Source: Lysobacter sp. yr284 (GTDB taxonomy: Bacteria > Pseudomonadota > Gammaproteobacteria > Xanthomonadales > Xanthomonadaceae). Taken from it: a DNA stretch of 40,037 nucleotides. The notes below the pieces were generated by a model. That model did no database searches and was not told the origin of the DNA. It worked only from the letters and a program-made list of their open reading frames with translations. This document shows positions 1 through 8,859 of the stretch, in pieces (the stretch's first letter is position 1; each line of letters starts with the position of its first letter). The translations under genes and the position numbers were made by a program. Location: contig NZ_FNPT01000030.1 in assembly GCF_900107375.1 (NCBI RefSeq), positions 5,001 through 45,037 of the forward strand. Reading direction: 5' to 3'.

Positions 1-537
<537 letters not shown>

Positions 538-700
538 TAACCTCAAGTGGCCTTGGACTCGACGACGCGTCGACACTCCAACCCAACACTGACTCGCTAC
601 ATTCCAATCTATTCGCCGACAACGCAGCTCCATCGCGTTGAAAGCAACCAACGAGAGCGTGTGCGCTATTCCTTCCGGAACCTGCGACCCTCCACCCTCT

Positions 701-816
701 CCCTGGTGATAATAGCTGTGTGGAACCACCCGATCCCATCCCGAACTCGGAAGTGAAACGCACATGCGCCGATGGTAGTGTGGCTTAAGCCATGCAAGAG
801 TAGGTCATCGCCAGGG
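701..816 (+). rRNA. 5S ribosomal RNA
   Basis: The block contains the conserved gammaproteobacterial 5S segments ccacccgatcccatcccg and gatggtagtgtgg. The terminal stem is formed by cctggtga at the 5' end and tcgccagg at the 3' end. The length of about 116 nt fits the family. It closes the rRNA operon and is followed directly by a strong terminator. Confidence 0.96.
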
Positions 817-827
817 GCTTTACCCTG

Positions 828-864
828 AAGGCCGGATCCCAAAAGGATCCGGCCTTCTTCTTTG
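828..864 (+). terminator. rRNA operon terminator
   Basis: A perfect 12-bp stem (aaggccggatcc at 828-839 and ggatccggcctt at 845-856) with a 5-nt loop is followed by a T-rich tail (cttcttt). It lies 12 bases after the 5S gene, as expected for the end of an rRNA operon. Confidence 0.93.
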
Positions 865-1316
865 CGTCAGCGAAATGATAATCCCGCCGTTTCCCGCCGC
901 CGCGGTGCGATTCCAGGTGCGGGGGGCCATAGGACTGGCGTGTCGACGGCGGTCTGACCATTCGCGCGGTGCCGGACGAATCGTGCATCGTCGGTGGCGA
1001 TTGTCGCGACCGGCCGGTAATCGAGGCGATTGCGTGTATGCGAACGCGGCCCCAATAACTGCAACTGGGCTAAGGCCTCAGTGCGCACCAACGGCCGCCG
1101 CAAGCACTCGGTCGCTACAAAAAGAAACGCCGGCATTCAGCCTCGTTGCACATTCGGGCTATCGACTGCGGGTACACTCGCCAGGCTGCAGGTAACCGGC
1201 ATCGCGCCGGTCGCAGCTTGCCGGCCACATCGACCCCGACGGGGTTTGGCCGTGCCGCCGACGCCCGCCGCGCGATGACGCTCCGGGATCGGCTCCGTCG
1301 AAAGGAGAGGCGAAAG
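865..1316. other. Intergenic region without a recognised gene
   Basis: This stretch of about 450 bases follows the rRNA terminator. Open frames here have no ribosome binding site, and the overlapping frames on both strands look like GC-rich shadow ORFs. A tacact hexamer at 1172-1177 could be a -10 element, but no -35 box lies at proper spacing, so no promoter is called. Confidence 0.5.
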
Positions 1317-1355
1317 ATGAAGTTCACAATCACCGGCAAGGTTCGTCACCGTTAA
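1317..1355 (+). CDS. Twelve-codon mini-ORF (possible leader peptide)
   Basis: This ATG-started ORF encodes MKFTITGKVRHR and then TAA. The reason to report so short an ORF is its ribosome binding site: AAAGGAG at 1301-1307, nine bases before the ATG, which is stronger than that of most genes here. About 10 bases after its stop lies a potential stem (GCGGCCC at 1366-1372 with GGGCCGC at 1400-1406). The ABC transporter begins 295 bases downstream on the same strand. A translated leader controlling the transporter, or a small peptide in its own right, is possible. No family is recognised, and it could also be the remnant of a decayed gene. The ORF itself is certain; its expression and function are inferred. 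Confidence 0.4.
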   Translation: MKFTITGKVRHR

Positions 1356-1650
1356 GTCGGTGTCTGCGGCCCCGGATCCGGTCGTTTCGGATCGGTATCG
1401 GGCCGCGCTTGGCTGACCGCTGTTCGCTCCAGGCCGCTTTGGCCCTGGATCGCGCGCGCACGTCCGTCTCCCCACTCCCGCTCTTTCTCCGGCGCCTGTC
1501 AGGCGCCTGGTCGCTCGCATGCGTCGTGCGTTCGCGCCGGTTCCGGTGCGTCGCCGCACCGACGCTGCGGCGGGAGTCGTTCCAGTTCCGACAAGGCCGG
1601 GCCCACGCAGCCCCGCCTCGCGCGGACATGTTCAAACAAGGCAAAACGCC

Positions 1651-3489
1651 ATGATGATTTTTCGTTGGTTCGAATCGTTGATCGACCCGTTCCGACCGGC
1701 GCCGGCGCAGATGCCGCCGCGCTCGGTCGCGGGGTTCTACTGGCATTTCATCCGCCAGGCCTGGCCGATCTTCGTGATCCTGACCGTGGTCGGCTTCTTC
1801 GTCGCCATCGTCGAGGTGGTGATGTTCGACTACCTCGGCAAAGTGGTCGACCTGGTCAACACCACGCCGCCATCGGAGCTGTTCGCCCGGCACGGCGACG
1901 AGTTGCTGTGGATGGCCCTGGTGATGCTGATCGCGCGGCCGGTCTGCCTGGGCTTGCACGACTTGCTGCTCAACCAGACCGTGCATCCGAGCATGACCAA
2001 CCTGGTGCGCTGGCAAACCCACCGCTACATGCTGCGGCAGAGCCTGGGCTTCTTCCAGAACGACTTCGCCGGCCGCGTGGCCAACCGGATCATGCAGACC
2101 GGCCCGTCGCTGCGCGAATCCACCACCCAGGCCTTCGATGCGATCTGGTACGTGGTCGTGTATTCGGCGTCGGCGATCTATCTGTTCGCCCAGGCCGATG
2201 TCTGGCTGGTGGCGCCGTTGGCGGTGTGGATCGTGTTGTTCATCGGCCTGATGCGCTACTTCGTGCCGCGGGTGAAGCTGCGTTCGTGGAGGGCCTCGGA
2301 CGCGCGTTCCAAGCTGATGGGGCGCATCGTCGACGGCTACACCAACATCGCCACGCTCAAGCTGTTCGCGCACTCGCGGCGCGAGGAGGAATACGTGGCC
2401 GAGGCGATGGTCGAGCAGACCCAGCGCTCGCGCGACATGACCCGCATGACCACGCTGATGGGCGTGAGCATCACCACGCTCAACGGCCTGCTGATCGTCG
2501 GCACCACCGGCTTGGCGCTGTGGCTATGGCACCAGGGTTCGATCACGGTCGGCGCGATCGCGCTGGCCACCGGCCTGGTGATCCGCATCCACAACATGTC
2601 GGGTTGGATCATGTGGACCGTCAACGGCATCTTCGAGGACATCGGCACGGTGCAGGACGGCATCGAGACGATCTCGCGGCCGCTGACCGTGGTCGATCGC
2701 GACGACGCCAAGCCGCTGCAGGTGACCCGCGGCGAGGTGCGCTTCGAGAACGTGCACTTCCACTACGGCAAGGATGCCGGGCTGATCGCCGACCTCGACT
2801 TGCAGGTCAGGCCGGGCGAGAAGATCGGCCTGGTCGGCCCGTCGGGCGCGGGCAAGTCGACGCTGATGAACATCCTGCTGCGCCTGTACGACCTGGAAGG
2901 CGGCCGCATCGCGGTCGACGGCCAGGACATCGCCGGCGTCACCCAGGAAAGCCTGCGTTCGCAGATCGGCGTGGTCACCCAGGACACCTCGCTGCTGCAC
3001 CGTTCGATCCGCGACAACCTGCTGTACGGCCGGCCGGGCGCGAGCGACGAGGAAATGTTCGAGGCGGTGCGCAAGGCGCGTGCGGACGAGTTCATCACGC
3101 AGCTGGTCGATGGCGAAGGCCGGGTCGGCTATGAGGCCCTGGTCGGCGAGCGCGGCGTGAAGTTGTCGGGCGGCCAGCGCCAGCGCGTGGCGATCGCGCG
3201 CGTGCTGTTGAAGAACGCGCCGATCCTGGTCCTCGACGAGGCGACCTCGGCGTTGGATTCGGAGGCCGAGGCGGCGATCCAGGAGAGCCTGGAAACGCTG
3301 ATGGCCGGCAAGACGGTGATCGCGATCGCGCACCGGCTCTCGACCATCGCGCGCATGGACCGGCTGGTGGTGATGGACAAGGGCCACATCATCGAGACCG
3401 GGACGCACGAGGAACTGATCGCGCGCGACGGGCTGTATGCGCGGCTGTGGAAGCGGCAGACCGGCGGCTTCGTGGGGATGGAGGCGTAA
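1651..3489 (+). CDS. ABC exporter, fused membrane and ATPase domains
   Basis: This 612-residue protein is a type IV (ABCB/MsbA-like) half-transporter expected to work as a homodimer in the inner membrane. The first 330 or so residues form a six-helix transmembrane domain, and the rest is the nucleotide-binding domain. Walker A GPSGAGKST is at residues 396-404, the signature LSGGQ at 505-509, the Walker B Asp-Glu at 529-530 and the H-loop histidine at 561, so the ATPase looks intact. The frame stays open back to 1519, but the ATG at 1651 is preferred: protein similarity begins there and a weak aagg lies at about 1638-1641. An ATG at 1654 is an alternative. Substrate unknown; lipids, peptides or drugs are all possible for this family. 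It stands alone between the mini-ORF and a terminator. Confidence 0.92.
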   Translation: MMIFRWFESLIDPFRPAPAQMPPRSVAGFYWHFIRQAWPIFVILTVVGFFVAIVEVVMFDYLGKVVDLVNTTPPSELFARHGDELLWMALVMLIARPVCLGLHDLLLNQTVHPSMTNLVRWQTHRYMLRQSLGFFQNDFAGRVANRIMQTGPSLRESTTQAFDAIWYVVVYSASAIYLFAQADVWLVAPLAVWIVLFIGLMRYFVPRVKLRSWRASDARSKLMGRIVDGYTNIATLKLFAHSRREEEYVAEAMVEQTQRSRDMTRMTTLMGVSITTLNGLLIVGTTGLALWLWHQGSITVGAIALATGLVIRIHNMSGWIMWTVNGIFEDIGTVQDGIETISRPLTVVDRDDAKPLQVTRGEVRFENVHFHYGKDAGLIADLDLQVRPGEKIGLVGPSGAGKSTLMNILLRLYDLEGGRIAVDGQDIAGVTQESLRSQIGVVTQDTSLLHRSIRDNLLYGRPGASDEEMFEAVRKARADEFITQLVDGEGRVGYEALVGERGVKLSGGQRQRVAIARVLLKNAPILVLDEATSALDSEAEAAIQESLETLMAGKTVIAIAHRLSTIARMDRLVVMDKGHIIETGTHEELIARDGLYARLWKRQTGGFVGMEA

Positions 3490-3538
3490 GCCTCCTCCTC
3501 GCCCGTGTTGCGGGCGAGAGCGCGTCGATCGATCGCAA

Positions 3539-3571
3539 GCCCTCCTCCCCGTGTGGGAGGAGGGCTTTTTT
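3539..3571 (+). terminator. Terminator of the ABC exporter gene
   Basis: Stem gccctcctccc (3539-3549) pairs perfectly with gggaggagggc (3555-3565) and is followed by six T residues. It lies about 50 bases after the exporter stop codon. Confidence 0.93.
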
Positions 3572-3657
3572 GTGGGAGCGGCGCGAGCCGCGACCGCGGC
3601 ATCCGGCTCGCGTCGTAACTTGCGGGGGCGCGGTCGCGGCTTACGCCGCTCCCGCAC
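3572..3657. repeat. Palindromic repeat, family A (copy 1)
   Basis: Imperfect inverted repeat with outer arms gtgggagcggc and gccgctcccgcac and inner arms cgcgaccgcg-like. It belongs to a dispersed family sharing the core GAGCGGCGCGAGCCGCGACC, also found at 5332, 23201, 35995 and 39732. It lies between two convergent genes, as REP-type elements often do. Confidence 0.8.
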
Positions 3658-3701
3658 GGAGCGGGGGCCGCAGCGAAGGGGCGGTCGGAGCGAAGCTCGG
3701 C

Positions 3702-5189
3702 TTAGAACAGCGAGCCGGTGGTGCCGCGGCCGCCGTCGTCGGGCGAGCCCTGGCGCTTGCGCACCCAGCCGCCGACGCCGGAAGGCTGGTGCGCCGGCGC
3801 CGCCGGCCGGGCGGCGCTGCGTTCGCGTTCCTGCCGATGCGCGTTCTCGGCCATCGCCTTGAACTGGCGCTCGCGCTGCAGCCACAACTCGTCCAGGCTC
3901 GGGTCGGCGACCAGCGCCGCGGCGCCGAGGTCGGCTTCGCTGGCTTCGTCGGGGATGTGCTGGAACGGGATGCGCATCGGCGCTGCGCCCTGCGCCAGCG
4001 CGTCCTGCATCGCGCCGAAATACAGGCGGTTGTTGCCGTAGCGCCGGTTGACCTGGTCGAGCACGCGGGTCAGGGCGTGGTTGCGTTCGCGTTTGGGAAA
4101 AAGCGCGGCGCTTTCGCCGGCGTTGGGCAGCAGGTCGATCAGCGACACCGCCACCGACAGCGGCGGGAAGCGCTCCACTCTCCAGCGGCCGCGGGCGGCG
4201 GCGCGCAGCAGCGGTTCCAGCGCGTCGGTCATCAGCTTCAGCAAGGTGGGGCTGTCGTCGAGCGGCGCGAACGACAGGTCGCGGCTGTAGCGTTGCTCGC
4301 GGCCGACGAAGCGCACGTGCAGGCTCAGCCCGCGCGCCTTGCAGCCTTCCTGGCGCAGCCGCATCGCCGCTTTCGCCAGCAGCTTGAACAGCACCGAACG
4401 CATGCCTTCGGCGCTGCGCATCTGCGGGTCGAGCACGTGCGAATGGCCGACCGAGCCGACCGCGGCGCGTTGCCGCGTCGGCGGTTCGATGCCGCGCAGC
4501 TGCGCCCAGAAGCGCTCGCCCTCGATGCCGCCCCAGATCGCCTTGAGCCGTTCGCGCGGCGCGGCGGTGAGCTGCGCGACCGTGTCGATGCCGGCGCCGT
4601 TGAGCCGCTGCAGCATCGACGGGCCGATGCCGCACAGGTCCTGCAACTGCAGCCCGTGCAGCGCCTGCGGCAGGTCGGTCGATTCGATCACGGTGAGGCC
4701 GTCGACCTTGTCGAGGTCGGAGGCGGTCTTGGCCAGGAAGGTGTTGGGCGCGATGCCGACCGAGCAGCGGATCGGGTCCAGCTCGCGCTCGATCAGCGTG
4801 CGCTTGATCCTGTGCGCGATGGCCACGGCGTTGTCGCGCTCGCGTTCGCGGCCGATCAGGCGGCAGGCGACTTCGTCGATCGACAGCGGCTTGCCGTCGA
4901 TGGGGATGCAGTCCTGGATCGCCGCGATCAGGCGATGGTGCAGTTCGACGTAACGCGCCGGCCGCGCTTCGACCAAGGCGATGTCGGGGCAACGCTCCAA
5001 TGCTTCGCGCACCGGCGTGCCGGTCTTGACGCCGTGGACCTTGGCCTCGCGGCTGGCGGCGATGCAGCAGGTGGTGGCGGCCATCACCGGCACCACGCCG
5101 ACCGGGCGCCCGCGCAGCTCCTTGCGGTCGAATTGTTCGACCGAGGCGAAGTAGGAATTGAAGTCGACGAACAGGCAGCGCAGGGTCAC
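3702..5189 (-). CDS. Y-family DNA polymerase (DinB/UmuC-like)
   Basis: This 495-residue protein resembles error-prone lesion-bypass polymerases. The catalytic palm carries the family's acidic residues: Asp9 in FVDFNSYFASVEQ and Asp105-Glu106 in LSIDEVACRL. A helix-hairpin-helix-like stretch (DLCGIGPSMLQRL) follows near residue 200, then the little-finger region. By alignment with Dpo4 the steric-gate residue should be Phe14. The protein is longer than DinB (about 350 residues), with a hydrophilic C-terminal tail of about 60 residues rich in Arg, Gln, Ala and Gly. The start is GTG at 5189. The five-codon ORF ATGGCCCTGCCGCCGTGA ends on that GTG (GTGA overlap), which might couple initiation. It could be a DinB-type or an ImuB-like accessory enzyme; intact catalytic residues favour an active polymerase. 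Confidence 0.83.
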   Translation of the reverse strand: MTLRCLFVDFNSYFASVEQFDRKELRGRPVGVVPVMAATTCCIAASREAKVHGVKTGTPVREALERCPDIALVEARPARYVELHHRLIAAIQDCIPIDGKPLSIDEVACRLIGRERERDNAVAIAHRIKRTLIERELDPIRCSVGIAPNTFLAKTASDLDKVDGLTVIESTDLPQALHGLQLQDLCGIGPSMLQRLNGAGIDTVAQLTAAPRERLKAIWGGIEGERFWAQLRGIEPPTRQRAAVGSVGHSHVLDPQMRSAEGMRSVLFKLLAKAAMRLRQEGCKARGLSLHVRFVGREQRYSRDLSFAPLDDSPTLLKLMTDALEPLLRAAARGRWRVERFPPLSVAVSLIDLLPNAGESAALFPKRERNHALTRVLDQVNRRYGNNRLYFGAMQDALAQGAAPMRIPFQHIPDEASEADLGAAALVADPSLDELWLQRERQFKAMAENAHRQERERSAARPAAPAHQPSGVGGWVRKRQGSPDDGGRGTTGSLF

Positions 5190-5331
5190 GGCGGCAGGGC
5201 CATGCTTGGGGCGTCAGTATCGCGCTGCGCGGCGGGCGGCGCAGCCGGTGCGGACAGACAGCATCGGCCAGGGCGGTCTCAGGGGGCGATACTCGTTTTC
5301 GATCAACGACTTGCGAGGGAACGCGAGGCGC

Positions 5332-5420
5332 CTGTAGGAGCGGCGCGAGCCGCGACCGCGAAACCGCACGCTGGCGTCGCAGGTGCGGTTTCGCGGTCGC
5401 GGCTCGCGCCGCTCCTGCAG
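5332..5420. repeat. Palindromic repeat, family A (copy 2, near-perfect)
   Basis: This is the best-preserved copy. A 38-base left arm (5332-5369) beginning ctgtaggagcggcgcgagcc is matched almost without error by the right arm (5383-5420), leaving a 13-base loop. It sits between the polymerase gene and rpiA. Confidence 0.88.
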
Positions 5421-5451
5421 GCAGTTGGGCCGATACGCGAAGGCGTGCGGC

Positions 5452-6114
5452 TTACAGCACCACCGGCGGCTCGCCGCCGACGATGACGACATCGGCCTTG
5501 CGCCGCGCGAACAGGCCGACCGCGACCACGCCGGGGATCTGGTTGAGCGCGTTCTCGAGCTTGACCGGTTCGGCGATGGCGAGGTTGTGGACGTCGAGGA
5601 TGACGTTGCCATTGTCGGTGACCACGCCGTTGCCGGCCGCGTCCTGGCGCCACACCGGCTGGCCGCCGGTCATCGCCACGATCTGGCGCGCGACCAGGCT
5701 GCGCGCCATCGGGATCACTTCCACTGGCAGCGGGAACTTGCCCAGCACCTTGACCTGCTTGGACGGATCGACGATGCAGACGAACTTGGCGCTGGCCTCG
5801 GCGATGATCTTCTCGCGGGTCAACGCGGCGCCGCCGCCCTTGATCAGGCACTTGTTCGGGTCGCACTCGTCGGCGCCGTCGACGTACAGCGACAGCCGGC
5901 CGGCGCTGTTGAGGTCGAGCACCTCGATGCCGAGCCCGCGCAGCAGCGCGGTGCTCTGGTCCGAGCTGGACACCGCGCCCTGGATGCGCTCCTTGATCCG
6001 GCCCAGGGCCTGGATGAAGTAGGCGACGGTCGAGCCGGTGCCGACGCCGACGATCATGCCGTCTTCGATGTAGTCGATGGCTTTTTCGGCGGCCAGGCGC
6101 TTGTGTTCGCTCAT
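5452..6114 (-). CDS. rpiA: Ribose-5-phosphate isomerase A
   Basis: This 220-residue cytosolic enzyme interconverts ribose 5-phosphate and ribulose 5-phosphate in the non-oxidative pentose phosphate pathway. RpiA motifs visible are GTGSTV near residue 27, the substrate-binding SSSDQS, the catalytic YVDGADE segment and the following [12 protein letters not shown] with the conserved lysine. Length matches E. coli RpiA (219). The ATG at 6114 ([12 protein letters not shown]) is chosen because similarity starts there; the frame runs further upstream only as Pro/Arg-rich shadow sequence. It is the first of several minus-strand housekeeping genes running up to the 6S RNA locus. Confidence 0.96.
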   Translation of the reverse strand: MSEHKRLAAEKAIDYIEDGMIVGVGTGSTVAYFIQALGRIKERIQGAVSSSDQSTALLRGLGIEVLDLNSAGRLSLYVDGADECDPNKCLIKGGGAALTREKIIAEASAKFVCIVDPSKQVKVLGKFPLPVEVIPMARSLVARQIVAMTGGQPVWRQDAAGNGVVTDNGNVILDVHNLAIAEPVKLENALNQIPGVVAVGLFARRKADVVIVGGEPPVVL

Positions 6115-6233
6115 TGGTAGTTCGCAATCGGTTGGAGAGGGTGGAGGGGAAAGACGGGAACCAGGCCGCGAGGGGAAGGGCCGCAAGCGCGGGCCCGCCG
6201 CCGTTCCCCGTCGCCTTCATCGCCCTGCGGCGG

Positions 6234-6704
6234 TTACTCCATCGCCAGCAACAGCTTCCACTGCGCGGCCGACACCGGCAGCACCGAGAGGCGGTTGCCG
6301 CGGCGGGTCAGGGCGAAGTCTTCGCCGAGTTCGTCGGCGCGGGCCTTGATCTCGTCGAGCGCGATGGTGCGCGAGAGCTTGCGTTCGAAGGCGACGTCCA
6401 CCAGCAGCCAGCGCGGGTTCTCGCGCGTGCTCTTGGGGTCGTAGTAGTCGGACTTGGGGTCGAACTGGGTCGGGTCCGGGTAGGCTTCGGCGGCGATGGT
6501 GGCCAGGCCGACGATGCCGGGCACCGCGGTGTTGGAGTGATAGAACAGAACGCCGTCGCCCACTTTCATGCCGTCGCGCATGTAGTTGCGGGCCTGGTAG
6601 TTGCGCACGCCGTTCCATGGCTCGGTGCGTACGCGTTCAAGGTCGTCGATGGAGAAGGTGTCCGGTTCGGACTTCATCAGCCAGTAGCGGCGTCGTGCGG
6701 TCAT
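6234..6704 (-). CDS. EVE domain-containing protein
   Basis: This 156-residue protein consists of one EVE (PUA-like) domain, a fold related to YTH and ASCH domains that binds modified bases in nucleic acids. Typical features are the start RRYWLMKSEPDTFSIDDL, then WNGVRNYQARN and GDGVLFYHSN. The ATG at 6704 (MTARRRYWLMKSEP) is used because the EVE domain begins a few residues later; the upstream 41 in-frame residues look non-coding. Small EVE proteins often sit beside fau (5-formyl-THF cyclo-ligase) and 6S RNA in proteobacteria, as here. The biological role of this stand-alone form is not established. Confidence 0.92.
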   Translation of the reverse strand: MTARRRYWLMKSEPDTFSIDDLERVRTEPWNGVRNYQARNYMRDGMKVGDGVLFYHSNTAVPGIVGLATIAAEAYPDPTQFDPKSDYYDPKSTRENPRWLLVDVAFERKLSRTIALDEIKARADELGEDFALTRRGNRLSVLPVSAAQWKLLLAME

Positions 6705-6759
6705 GCGGGGGGCTCGCAAGGTTCGGATGCGGGGGCAGTCGCATCGCGGTTGGGGGATC

Positions 6760-7353
6760 TCAGGCGTACAGCGCGGAGCGGCAGTCCACGCTGCCGGCTT
6801 CGGTGCACACGGCGTCCAGCGCGACATCCCAGTCGGCGGCGTCGAGGCGCTCGACGCGCTGCAGTTCGAAGCCGGCGCCGACCAGCCAGGGCGGGGCGGG
6901 GCGGCGTTGGCGGAAGGCGAAGCTGCGATCGTACCAGCCGCCGCCCATGCCGAGCCGGTGGCCGCGGCCGTCGAACCCGACCAGCGGCAGCACGATCAGG
7001 CCCATCTGCTCGGGTTCGAGCAGCGATTCGGGCGCCAGCGCCGGCTCGGGGATGCCGAAGCGGTTGGCGGCCAGCGGATCGCCCGGGCGCCACGGCGCGA
7101 AGCGCAGGCGCTGGTCGGCGTGCAGCACCGGCAGGCAATAGACGCAGTCGCGCGGCAGCCGCAGTTGCCAGGCGTGCAGGGCGATTTCGCCGTCCATGGC
7201 CCAGTAGCCGGCGACATAGCCCGACTGCGGCGCGAACGGCAGCGCCAGCAGTTGCGCGGCGAGCGCTTCGGCGCCGCCGATGCGGGCGGCGGCGGGCAGG
7301 TTGCGGCGGCGCGCGCGCAGTTCGCGGCGCAGGAGAGTGCGGTCGTCCGTCAT
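6760..7353 (-). CDS. fau: 5-formyltetrahydrofolate cyclo-ligase
   Basis: This 197-residue enzyme (YgfA family) uses ATP to convert 5-formyl-THF to 5,10-methenyl-THF, returning a folate storage form to one-carbon metabolism. The conserved substrate and nucleotide loop appears as FDGRGHRLGMGGGWYDR near residue 145. The N-terminal RRELRARRRNLP resembles the basic start of the family. The ATG at 7353 (MTDDRTLLRREL) gives the usual length of about 190-200. It lies directly downstream of the 6S RNA gene on the same strand, as in E. coli, where ygfA is co-transcribed with ssrS. Confidence 0.94.
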   Translation of the reverse strand: MTDDRTLLRRELRARRRNLPAAARIGGAEALAAQLLALPFAPQSGYVAGYWAMDGEIALHAWQLRLPRDCVYCLPVLHADQRLRFAPWRPGDPLAANRFGIPEPALAPESLLEPEQMGLIVLPLVGFDGRGHRLGMGGGWYDRSFAFRQRRPAPPWLVGAGFELQRVERLDAADWDVALDAVCTEAGSVDCRSALYA

Positions 7354-7424
7354 GCGGTCGGGGGGCTCGGCATGGTGGGTGCGGGGCGAGGGCGGGCCCG
7401 CGTACATAAGGAAACGGGCGCGAA

Positions 7425-7595
7425 ATCACCTGGGGTGACGTCGCGCCCGTTCCGGGAAAAGTAGTCCTCCGCCAATGGCGATGCTTGCGAAACGACCTTG
7501 AACCCGGGGTTCAAGTGGGAACGCTTGGACGCCTTCGGGCTTCCCGCTGCTAGGCGGACTTGCACTCCAGGCTTCCGGCGCGTCCCCGGTGTCGT
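7425..7595 (-). ncRNA. ssrS: 6S RNA
   Basis: This RNA mimics an open promoter and sequesters sigma-70 RNA polymerase in stationary phase. On the minus strand the segment cttgaaccccgggttcaag (about 7496-7515) matches the near-palindrome cttgaaccaagggttcaag in the 3' half of E. coli 6S RNA. It is followed by ggtcgtttcgcaagcatcgc. The two ends form a closing stem: cacc, gggg and cgcgcc at the 5' side (about 7577-7591) pair with gggcgcg, cccc and ggtg at the 3' side (about 7427-7446). Its place between zapA and fau is the classic ssrS location. End positions are good to roughly 5-10 bases. Confidence 0.9.
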
Positions 7596-7894
7596 CATTA
7601 AGGGACAAGGCGAATGTTTGCGCACGCCGTCGCGCACAGCAGAGGACGTGCGGGCAGTATAGCGCGCGAGTGCCGGCAGGCGAATCCGCTCGTCGGCGAC
7701 GATTCATGCGCTCGGCGTCGAGCGGCATGAACGGGGCGCGGCGTGACGCGCGTCGCGCAGCGTCGCAGCGCATGCGCGCGGTGTGCGTTAGCGACGATGG
7801 ATGCAGTGTGCGCGGCGTGCCGGTTCGGCGCGCGCGATCGGCCGGGCGGCGGCGCCGCTTCGATGCGGGGACGACGATCCAGCGCCCGATCGCT
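7596..7894. other. Gap between zapA and 6S RNA; likely holds the 6S promoter
   Basis: About 300 bases without a supported gene. On the minus strand a taatga hexamer lies just upstream of the inferred 6S 5' end and could serve as a -10 element; no good -35 box was found. A tatact hexamer (minus strand, near 7656-7662) lies further upstream. The promoter assignment is weak. Confidence 0.35.
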
Positions 7895-8200
7895 TCAGCG
7901 CGAGGCCGCGTCGAACAAGGTGTCGAGCTTGCGGTGCAGATCGTCGAGGGTGCGCGCCAGCTCGCGTTCGCGGCCGCCGCTTTCGCCGCGCAGCTGCTGC
8001 AGCTCATGGGCGAAGTTGAGCGCGGCCAGCACCGCGACGCGGTCGAGCGCGGCCATGCGGTTGCCGCCGCGGATCTCGCGCATCTTGCCGTCGAGCATGC
8101 GCGCGGCGGCGAGCAGGTCCTCGCGTTCGTTGGGCTCGCAGCCGACCGTGTACTCGCGGTCGAGCAGGCGGATGCTGACGGCTTCGCTCGTCGTACTCAT
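7895..8200 (-). CDS. zapA: Cell division protein ZapA
   Basis: This 101-residue protein binds FtsZ and promotes bundling of protofilaments in the Z-ring. The N-terminal globular part includes VSIRLLDREYTVGC, typical of ZapA, and then AARMLDGKMREIR. The C-terminal half (residues about 60-100) is a predicted coiled coil for dimerisation. ATG at 8200. The next upstream gene, at 8254, encodes another short coiled-coil protein 53 bases away on the same strand, so the two are probably co-transcribed with the 6S RNA downstream. Confidence 0.93.
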   Translation of the reverse strand: MSTTSEAVSIRLLDREYTVGCEPNEREDLLAAARMLDGKMREIRGGNRMAALDRVAVLAALNFAHELQQLRGESGGRERELARTLDDLHRKLDTLFDAASR

Positions 8201-8253
8201 GCGGGCAGGCTCATGGGCGAGTTCGGGGGACTGCGGTTGCGGCGGGGACGGGC

Positions 8254-8475
8254 TCAGGTGTGCTGCTCCAGCGACTTGAGCCGGGCGATCATGGCTTCGA
8301 CGCGGGTGCGGGCCTGCTCGTTCTTGGCCAGCAGGGCCGAACGTTCGCCGACCAGTTGCTCCTGCTGCTGGCGCAGGCTGCGGTTTTCGTCGCTGAGCCG
8401 GCGCACGCGGTCGCCGAGTTCATCGACCCGGGCGAGCACGGCTTGCAGTTCGGCGATCAGTTCGACGCGATCCAT
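8254..8475 (-). CDS. Small coiled-coil protein (TIGR02449-like, ZapB-type)
   Basis: This 73-residue protein is almost entirely a coiled coil, with heptad-like leucines and polar residues (LIAELQAVLARVDELGDRV, RRLSDENRSLRQQQEQLV). Short proteins of this kind, named TIGR02449 in family databases, lie next to zapA in many gammaproteobacteria and resemble the division factor ZapB. The ATG at 8475 (MDRVELIAELQ) is used; the longer frame upstream is GC-rich and shows no similarity. A role with ZapA at the septum is inferred from context only. Confidence 0.8.
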   Translation of the reverse strand: MDRVELIAELQAVLARVDELGDRVRRLSDENRSLRQQQEQLVGERSALLAKNEQARTRVEAMIARLKSLEQHT

Positions 8476-8859
8476 CCCGGCACGATGGCAGGAGCGGGCG
8501 GGGGCGGTCAAGGCGGACGCACGGCCGGTTGCGCCGCGGTTGCGGGACGGTGTGCTGGGCGCGGCGCACGGCAGGACCTGTCGGTCCGCCGCATTCAGCG
8601 GCGATGCGGGCGCGGCGAGCGCAAGCGGGATCAAGCGATGGACGGGAGACCGCCGGCCTCCGGTCCGGCCGCGCGCCGCAGTCGGCGCGTGGCGGACCGC
8701 CGCGCAGCCGGCGTGGCGAGGCCGGCCGTGCGGCGGTCCTGTACAACGCGGGAGCGTGCGCCGGGGCGGGCCGTGGCCGGCCCCGGCGTCGGCGCCGGCC
8801 GCGTCCGCGGCGAGTCCGGCGCGCGCCGGCCCGGCCCGGGCGCGACCGCGCCGCCCGGC
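8476..8859. other. GC-rich gap at the edge of the putative fluopsin operon
   Basis: About 380 bases, extremely rich in CG dinucleotides, with several short overlapping inverted repeats (for example ggccggcc-type blocks near 8655-8745). No ORF with a ribosome binding site and no clear T-tailed terminator was found. It separates the methyltransferase stop codon from the zapA/coiled-coil unit. Confidence 0.5.

Noticed and set aside
538-700. tRNA gene in the 23S-5S spacer
   Set aside because: No cloverleaf or T-loop (ggttcgaatcc-like) sequence was found.
2524-4992. 822-residue minus-strand frame across the ABC exporter and the polymerase gene
   Set aside because: Low-complexity Arg/Ala/Pro sequence without motifs, overlapping two well-supported genes.
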